Shown one piece after another: positions 44,801-53,800 of a stretch of 64,000 nt of DNA. Source of the stretch: Ctena decussata (taxonomy: Eukaryota; Mollusca; Bivalvia; Lucinida; Lucinidae). The notes below the pieces were generated by a model that did no database searches, was not told where the DNA came from, and was given only the letters and a program-made list of their open reading frames with translations. Each line of letters starts with the position of its first letter. Position 1 is the stretch's first letter. Both the position numbers and the translations under genes were made by a program. Location of the stretch: the NCBI GenBank assembly GCA_963989385.1, contig OZ022507.1, forward strand, positions 52,401,400-52,465,399, written 5' to 3'.

Positions 44801-47800
44801 AATTCAGGTGACCAAGTACATTGTCGAATTGATAAAATACAAGTCAGATTGTTACAGTAGCGGCTGCGTTTAAGCGTACATGCGCATCACAAGAAGTGCG
44901 CGTTCCAATCACGTTCGAAACACGTATTTTTCAATCGCGTTTTTGCGATTTAAAGACGCGCTTATAAAAAAAAAATTCTACATAAAATTGCGGACAATCG
45001 CGTTTGCAGGCGAAATTCGTTTTAGCCAGTCAGAACTGCGATTCCAGTTCGCGTTTTTCGTCGCTTGGCGTTCACACGGGTTTGCTGTTTTGACCAGTGG
45101 AAATTGCATTTGCCGAACGCGTTTCGGTGTCGTACAGACTGGTTCCCAGCTGCATTCACAATGCTGTTCAAAAACTGAGAACCAACTAAATTTGGTAAGT
45201 ACTAAAAAAAGGAAGTTGCCTTTTTGACGGAGTATATGTACGTAATAAAATTCGATACTTGCACTTACTAACGACAATAAAGGAAAATAGATAAATCGTC
45301 ATATAATTAGAAAATTCCGGTGCAAGGTTCAGCGCCTGAAAACAATACATTTTTTTCTGGAACCTGAAATTATTTATATTTAAGCAGTTGGTGTCTCTCC
45401 CAACTCATTGAAAAAACTTGAGAGAATAGACCTTTTCAGCTTAAACGGATGCCGCAAGTAACAACAGAAACAGAAAAGCGAACCTAGTCATAAGCTTCAA
45501 ATAAAAATTGCAAATTCTACTTTGAACGAAAATATATTATAAAACTTACTGCGAAGACAATATAATAGAAACACAGAAAATGAACTAAATATTTCTTTTA
45601 GAACAAAATGACTATATGTATAAATCCGATTGATAATTCACTATTACAACGCTGCAAAAATACTAATAGAAGGTGATGCGCGAACGACCATATTACGGCT
45701 GCTTCACGCGCGTTTCCGGAGAATAGCCTTTGATTAGCTTATATTGAATCACGATTTTTGCGTTATCTACGTCACAAGCAAACGCGAATGAACTGTTCTG
45801 ATTGGTTAACTTATGCTACGCTAAATTGCAAATAAAATGTGTTTCACACACGTTTCCCGGAAATCGATTTGATTGTTTATTCAGAAAACGGGGTAAACGC
45901 GAGACAACGCATTTCAAAACGCGTTTCATATAAACGCACGAGGAACGCGTTACACACGCGTTTAGAACGCGAAAACTGAACGCTTAAACGCTACTGTAAT
46001 AGAAAGATGTGCTTATATACCGCTAAAAACTTTCAAGCTGAACTAAAACTACTAACCTTGAAAAGTTATCCCAAGCAGGCAAATAACGTCGTAATGATGT
46101 GGCACTGACGTCGATGCCACTTCATCACGTCGCATCAACGTCATTACGACGTCATTTCGACTTCGTGTTCCCGCTGCAATCCGTTTCAGCGTCCTAAACA
46201 GGGCAACTCTACGTCTTATTGATATACGTCATTGGTAAGCAAGGCGAGAACACTTAAGACAGCTGTTTCAATAGGTGTTTTAAACCTTTCAAAGGGTTCA
46301 TTTAAATGATATTTTCTGAATAGAGCATCTTACACGAGTGGTCATTTTATATCAAATTTATGATCGAGCCTTTGACGAGTTTCATAAATTCCATATGAAA
46401 TTACCATGAGTGTAAGATTCTATTTATCATATGACCCTTTTAAATAGGAGTTTATCGTCTTCAAAACGAACGTTATTTCGGTAAGACAACGCATTGTTGA
46501 CACGGTCGTTGACGTTATATATACGCGCCTCAATACTATTACACGTGCGATCATACGATTTTTATGACACGACGTTATCCACTGTATAACAGCGACGTCA
46601 TATGATAAACATGTACATGTCTGAAGAGAAAGAGACAGAGAGAGAGAATGAGAGAGAGAGAGAGATGTTTTATTTGAGAAGTGTCTATAATATGTTTTGT
46701 TGTACTGCTTATATGTATATATGTGGCGTAACCGAGGGCCTCGAGGATGGTAACGTAGGTTCGCCAGTTGATTTACCCACTTTATATGATGACTTACTTA
46801 CTTTTATCATATTGCGTCGCTGTTATTCAGTGAATAGCGTCGTGTCATAAAACTCGTATCACCACACGTGTAATAACACTTTGGCGCGTACACGTAACGC
46901 CATTGTCAACGTTCATAACAACAATGCGTTTTCTTATTGGAATAATGTTCAGTTTGAATGCGTTAAAATCCAATTTTAAAGGTCATATAATAAACAGAAA
47001 CTTACATTCGTGGTTATTTCATATGAAATTTATGAAACTTGCCGAAGGCTCGTTTCATTAATTTCATATGAAATGACCACTCGTGTAAGATCCTCTATAT
47101 ACGTGTACATTTTGCCGAATTGAAACTTTGCATAAATATTTTCTTGCCCGTAAAGGCATTAGACGCATCACATACCCTAATCCTCAATATTTTCATCAAG
47201 TTATTGTAATTATTTGTTCCAGGAGCAAGAACAAATGGGACTTTGACAATATGACTGTGGAAACATTTGGCTGTGAAGTCCATTGTTTTGATCCAAGGTA
47301 CTTTGAACAGTTTTGTTTGAAGCGTTAGAAAACACGGTATGTACGCTAAATTAAGTACGCGAAAGTTTTTCTTCCGAGACATAGCGGGAAACTGCGCATG
47401 ACAGTAAATAACTTTTTTTTTCTGACAGTTGACGTTAGTTTTTCTGAAATATATCTGCACTGAGGAAAAATATCATAGACCTGTGTTTTACAGTCATATT
47501 GGGCATATTTCCTTTTGTGTAGAAATATTTTAGACGCTTTCTCAACACTTCCCATGTTAAGTCTGGTTTTCAAAAAATAATGCAGATTTTTGCATTTTCA
47601 TTACTTCAGTAGAAAGCAGAGTGCACAGATTTTTATGCCCCCGCCTGCCAAAGCAGGAGTGGGGCATACTGTGTTTCGCCAAACCAGAGTCTAACAAATT
47701 AATGTTAAAGTTTAGGTTCAAGTTTACATCCACCTCTACGTCCGCGTTTGTCTTGGAACGCATAACTCCTTACCTTTATGCTACATAGTTTAAATTTGGC

Positions 47801-50800
47801 ATAGTGCTTACCCAGACCAACACCTCTGACGCCATTGTAGAGTTACCCCAGGGGCTCGCCCCTGGATGGGGCCAGATGTCACAATGTATAAGATGGGTTT
47901 AGAGGTCGAAATGTATAATGGGTCATATTGAACACATCCACGTTCCTTTTGTATCCCTAACTTCAATACCTTTTATGCTACAAAGTTTAAATTTAGTTTG
48001 ATACTTACCCAGACAACATTTTTGACTTCATGGTAGAGTTGCCTTGGGCTTCCCCTCAGGTTGGGGCCAGGGGTTACAATGTATAACTGGGCATATTGAA
48101 CAGATCCGCGTTTCTCTTGGAGCTCATTACTTTGATACCTTTTATGCTACAAAGTTTAAATTTGGTATGATACTTACCCAGACTAACACCTTTGACTTCA
48201 TGCTAGAGTTACCCTTGGGGCCTCCCCTCTGGATAAGGCCAGGGGTCAGAATGTATAACAGGTCATATTGAACAGATCCACATTTCTATTGGAGCTCATA
48301 ACTTTGATACTTTTATACTACAAATATTACAGAATACTTACCCAGACGAACATTTTCGACTTCATGGTAATGTTGACCCTGGGGCTCGCGCCGGGGCCTT
48401 GCGCCTGGGTTGGGCCAGGTGTCAATGTATAACAGGTCATATGTAAGACAATGGCCATATTAAACACATGAAAAATCGGAGTAAAAGTTGTGATGCTGGA
48501 TGAAAGATAGTATCTTAATCATAAGGATGGAGCAATCAGGCAACTCAGTCAGCTAAGAGTGAGGCTACAGGGTGAGGCCAAAACAAACATATTCAATGTT
48601 TGCTTGATTAAAAGTCCGATACTTTTGATAATGGAGAGTTTAAATTATTCATTATTTGATTTGATATAACAACATACAAATATTGGGTATGACAATGGAT
48701 GAATGAAAGACAGCACCTTAATTATAAGGGTCTGTCCCTTATATGCAGCAGTCAAGCCATTGTGTCTGCTAGGAGTGAGGCTACAGAGTGGGGCCAAAAG
48801 AAACATATTCAATGTTTGCTTGATCATAAGTCAGATAAGATTGAAAATGGAGAGTTCAAATTATTTATTATTTGATTTGTTTAAACCGTACAAAGAGTGG
48901 GTATGGCGATGCCTTGAACAAGTTCATGTTTCAGGGTGGTACGGTGAAGGTCAATGCCACAGTTGCTGTAATTTAGATACATTTAATCATTCTATTTTGA
49001 TATTGAACATTTCTGTTCCTCGGATATTTTTGTTTGTAAGTTTACTTCAAAACCAAAACAACTAAGACTAATTTAACACGAGAAGTCTCCTAAGGGTATG
49101 GAGGTGTCGTCAGACCGACATAGTACTGGGTAGAGGTGGTATGAAGATCAGTACTAGGAACCACCCTTTGTCAACATGAGGCATTATAAGTTAGACTGAG
49201 TTGGTATCTCGCCGTCTGGTGCACTAGGACCCGACCCTCAATGTCAACAAAGTGTCCAGATAGTGGCATAAAAGTCAGCTCTGAATTGCCAAAAGGAACA
49301 ACTGACTTAGTAGTCTAGCTGCTGATGCAAACTTCATTCGTGTACCTTTCGCGCCGACCAATCACAAGAAAAAAGCGAACAAGTATATGGCGCCAGAGAT
49401 GATGAAAATATTTGTCGGTTTTACCAATGTATTTGTTTTATGGCTTTGAGGGTCAGTGGAGTGGTCAGGCCACTGGATTGGCTAGGGGTGGGGCTATTGG
49501 GTAGGACCTAAAGAAACATGTTCAGTATTTCGTTGTGCATAGCTCAGAATGCAATTGATGCTGTAAAGTTGAAATAATTGTTCACTATAGACTTCTTAAT
49601 CGAAAGGATCGGTCCCTTGTGTGGAGTGGGTGGAGCTAGGCTCTGGGGCGCATGAAACGGCCTTATCGGCAAAGGCTGTAGGGCGGGGCATCTGTGTACT
49701 TTAGACACATGTCTAGTTCCATCATCATTTGCAAAAGTGTACCAATCAGCGAGTGGCCTACTAAGTGCTTTTTACAACCACAGCTAAATCAGATTCCAGC
49801 TTAATACTGTACAAGATAAACGGTCATAAATCACAGAAGTTGGGGTCTACCTTTTTGGATTTACGACCGTCTCAGCATTCCTGAAAATATGAAAATATGA
49901 AGCAATTTATGCTTTAATTTCTAATGACCTTGTCACACTTAAGAGTATGATTAACTTTTGGCAAAGTTGTCAGTCCCAACATTTTTAATTGTTAAGCTCA
50001 AATAGGGCAAAACCAAAGTTTTTAGTTTTCGTATTAAAAGAAAAATGACCAAGAAAGACAAAATTTTCTAAACCACGATACGATTTTGTTTTGAGTGTGA
50101 AACAAATACTTCTTTTTCTATGACTTCGTAACATTATAAGGGGTGCCGCTTTTTATGCAAAATAAATAGCGCACAAATACACATATTTTTCGCAGTTTTT
50201 CTCGCCATTAAGATATTGAAAAGAATTTCATACCAAAGTGCGTGCCGTCAAGAGTCCTTTTAAAGACGTGTTAATACTTCTTCCGAATACTCTCACATTT
50301 TGTGTTGATTTAGGCAAATGCATCCTTTCATTTGCTATTGAATATTGCTTGTTTTCACATAAAAGCTAAGATGGAGAAAAAGTCACTCTCTGAAAAATAC
50401 ATCTCGAAATTTGATATGTTTTAATGAATATGTTTATTTGTATTTTTTGAAATAATTTTAGGTTTTCACCGAATATTTTTTTAAACAAAGTAGATTTGTT
50501 ACGATACCCCCATGTTCCGATAAATCGCTTCTTTTAACGTCAAATGGGAATGATTCCTGAGAACGTTTTCCGGCATATTTTTCGTTTCTACTAAAACATT
50601 TATTATCTGTTCTGAAGAATATAACTTCATAACAAGAGTTGTCAGATAGACAACAAAGCGCGCCTTACAGGTGCTCGACTGTCACAGTGATGGTGGTATT
50701 TAAAGGTTTTTGTCCAAATGTATATGAGTGTCAAGTTTAATAATACCATCCATACAGGGACTGAGAAATATGATTGAGTCAGTGAGGCTTAAGATACAAG

Positions 50801-53800
50801 TCAAATCCATACATGGATGGCGATGTTAAAATGTTCATGTCCATATATAAATTTGTGCAAAGTATAATAGCTCTAACCCATATAGGGACTGAGAAATATG
50901 ACAAAGTCAGTGAGGGGTATCCTAAAGTCAGTGAAGCAAAACATAGGTGGAATCCATTCATGGAAAATGGTGTTTAAATGGTCCTGTCCATATGTAGGTG
51001 TGTGCCAAGTATCATGGCCCTAACCGATACAGGGACTGAGAAATATCACAAAGTCAGTGAAGCGTATCATAAAAAAATGAAGCATAAAATTTACCTGAAA
51101 TCAATGCTGCTGAAATGATCTTATCCATGTGTAAGTGTGTGCAAAGTATCATAACTGTAACCCATATAGGGACTGAGGAATATCATTAAGACAATGAAGC
51201 GTAAAAATGTAGGTCACTGTCCTACATGGATGGTTACACTACACATGCCCTTGTACTAAGTTTCATTACTCTAGCCCATATACTTTGTGAGAAAAAGACC
51301 TAAACGCAAATGGTTAACTATGGTTAAACTACATTAGCCTAATTTTTTTCCAAGTCAGTAGACTATGACCAGTAGGTAAAGGTCATACATGGTGCATACA
51401 TTCAGATGATCATGTGCTGATGTAAGTGTGTACCAAGTTCCATTACTCTAGCCCTTATACTTTGTGAGAAAAAGACCTAAACACAAATGGTTAACATAGG
51501 TTTAACTGCTCACAGACACGAACGCGGACGCGATCTAGGACGCAAACGCGGACGCGAACGCTGACGCATACTCAGACTACGACGCCGGGGGTATAGCATA
51601 GGCTCTCCTTTGCTTCGCAAAGGCGCGCTAAAAACGAGAAAAGGTTGAATTAAGGTAGAAAGATACTGAATAGAAATACTGGCGGAGCATTCAACCCATT
51701 ATACCAGCTTAAGGTCTTCAGATACAAAATAACTGTGTATTGGCTTGTTAAATCATAAAACAGAGTTATTGTCCATGGTAGTGAAATCGATCAACTATGG
51801 AGTATATACACATTTACAATGTCTACCGTAAAGATCCTAATTTTTCGGGCAGATAGGTCTGTGCAAAACATGGAAACCGAGATCAGACTGTTTCTTAGGA
51901 ACCAGAATGATCAAGGTCTTTACAATTTCAACTCCATCTGCGCATTTTGAGGCATTACTCTATGGTAGACCCGGAACAACAGGAAAATAAATAATAGGAC
52001 AAGGACCGGCTGTGCTTGCAGAGGGTGCAGAATTTGAGCAGTCTTTTTTGGAAACATTTTGAGCTTAAACATTGTTTTTCTAGGAAACGAAACGGTGAAA
52101 TGTTTTTTTTTTTTGCTTTATTCTGTATCATACAATGTAAGTTTTACTGAAACAACATGCATAAGCATGCCACATCGATTGAATATATTTTTCATGACGT
52201 TTTTCATGGAATTCAATTTTCTCGCATTTTCTAAAAGAAATAAAAATATACTTATGATCAAGATAATTGCATTTTTTCTTACCAGTTTGTTTCAAATATC
52301 CTATATTATAGATTATATGATTTGCAGAAATGAAAGTGCATCCATGTGCTAGAGACATAGATTCAAATGGAAAATGTGTAAAAATGTATGTACAAATACA
52401 ATTTTTTGTTTTAGGGAAACAATACGGTGATTTTTTTTTCTTATTCAATATTTTATAACTCTTTGAGTTATTTAGTTGTATAATGAAATGAATGCCCCAC
52501 CAATATTTTTATTCAGTATCCATCTACCTTTATAACCCAAAGAGCTATAAAACATTTGGATGAGAAAAAAATCACAGTTTTGTTTTAAAAAATATTGTAT
52601 TTCGATATACTTTTTTTTTTTTTTTTTACAAATTTTCCACTTAAATTCATATCTCTTGCACATGACTGCACGTTCATTTCTGCAAATCATATAATCTATA
52701 ATATGGGATATTTGAAACAAACTGGTAAAAAATTGCAGTTATTTTGATAATAAGTATTTTTTTCTACATTTTTCTAAAAAAAAAAAAAGAAAGAAATCTC
52801 GTACTACGGAACCCCGGAAGGGACATTTGCAATATTTTTCTAAGACGTGGCCACGACTTACAAAGTCGTTCCCACGACTTATTATGTCGTTCCCTCGAGT
52901 TAATACTGCCATCCAATTGGTCAAATTAACTCGTGGCCACGAGTTAATAAAGCGCTCTGATTGGCCCTGTTTAAATATTGATAAAATCCCTAACAAGACT
53001 TCGTATGTCGCTGTTTAGGCACTAATCTGTGGACCCCTAGCTGGACTGCCCAAGCGGAGCAGTCTGATCGGACTCTGCAATGTGGGCTAACTTTCTGAGT
53101 CTTGCTCTTGATTTTTTAATTGGATAAAAAAAACCTATGCACGTCAAAATAACATTTTCGCATACGACTTATTAAGTCGTTCCCACAAATTAAGAAAAAT
53201 ATTGCACATGTTCCTTCCGGGGTTCTGAATTTCATGACCAGAAAAAAAAATAAAAATAACAAAAAATTATTTAATCGATGGAGCATGCTTATGCATATTA
53301 TTTCAGTAAAACTTACATTATATGTTACAGAATAAGACAAAAACAAACAAACAAACAAACAGTTCACCGTTTGTTTTCGTAACAAAAAATGTTTAAGTAA
53401 AATAATATCCCCAAAGCAGACAACCCCCATCCAGCATGCGCTGAAAGCACAGCCGTCCTTTGCCTTACTAATCATTTTCCAGTTATTCCGGTGCTAGCAT
53501 AGAGTAATGCCTACAAGAATGCGCAGATGGAATGGCAACTGTGTAGATCTTGATCACTGGTTCCTAAGGAGTAGTCTGATCGCGGTTTCCACTGTTTGTA
53601 CTGACCTATCTGCCCGAAAACGTAGAATCTTTACAGTAGACATTGTTAGTATATGCTATAACTGTAAATACTCCACAACTGATCGATTACATCATGAACG
53701 ATAGCTCTCTTTTGTTTTAACAAATAAAAACAGAGGTTTTCAGTATCCAGTACCTTAATATCTTATTCCGTCTTCCAGGGAGAAATGTTTAAATACGCTA

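Noticed and set aside
44880..45277. Overlapping frames of about 100 codons on both strands
   Set aside because: They lie wholly in a CpG-dense TIR element. Both strands are open because of base composition, and nothing resembles a transposase or known protein.
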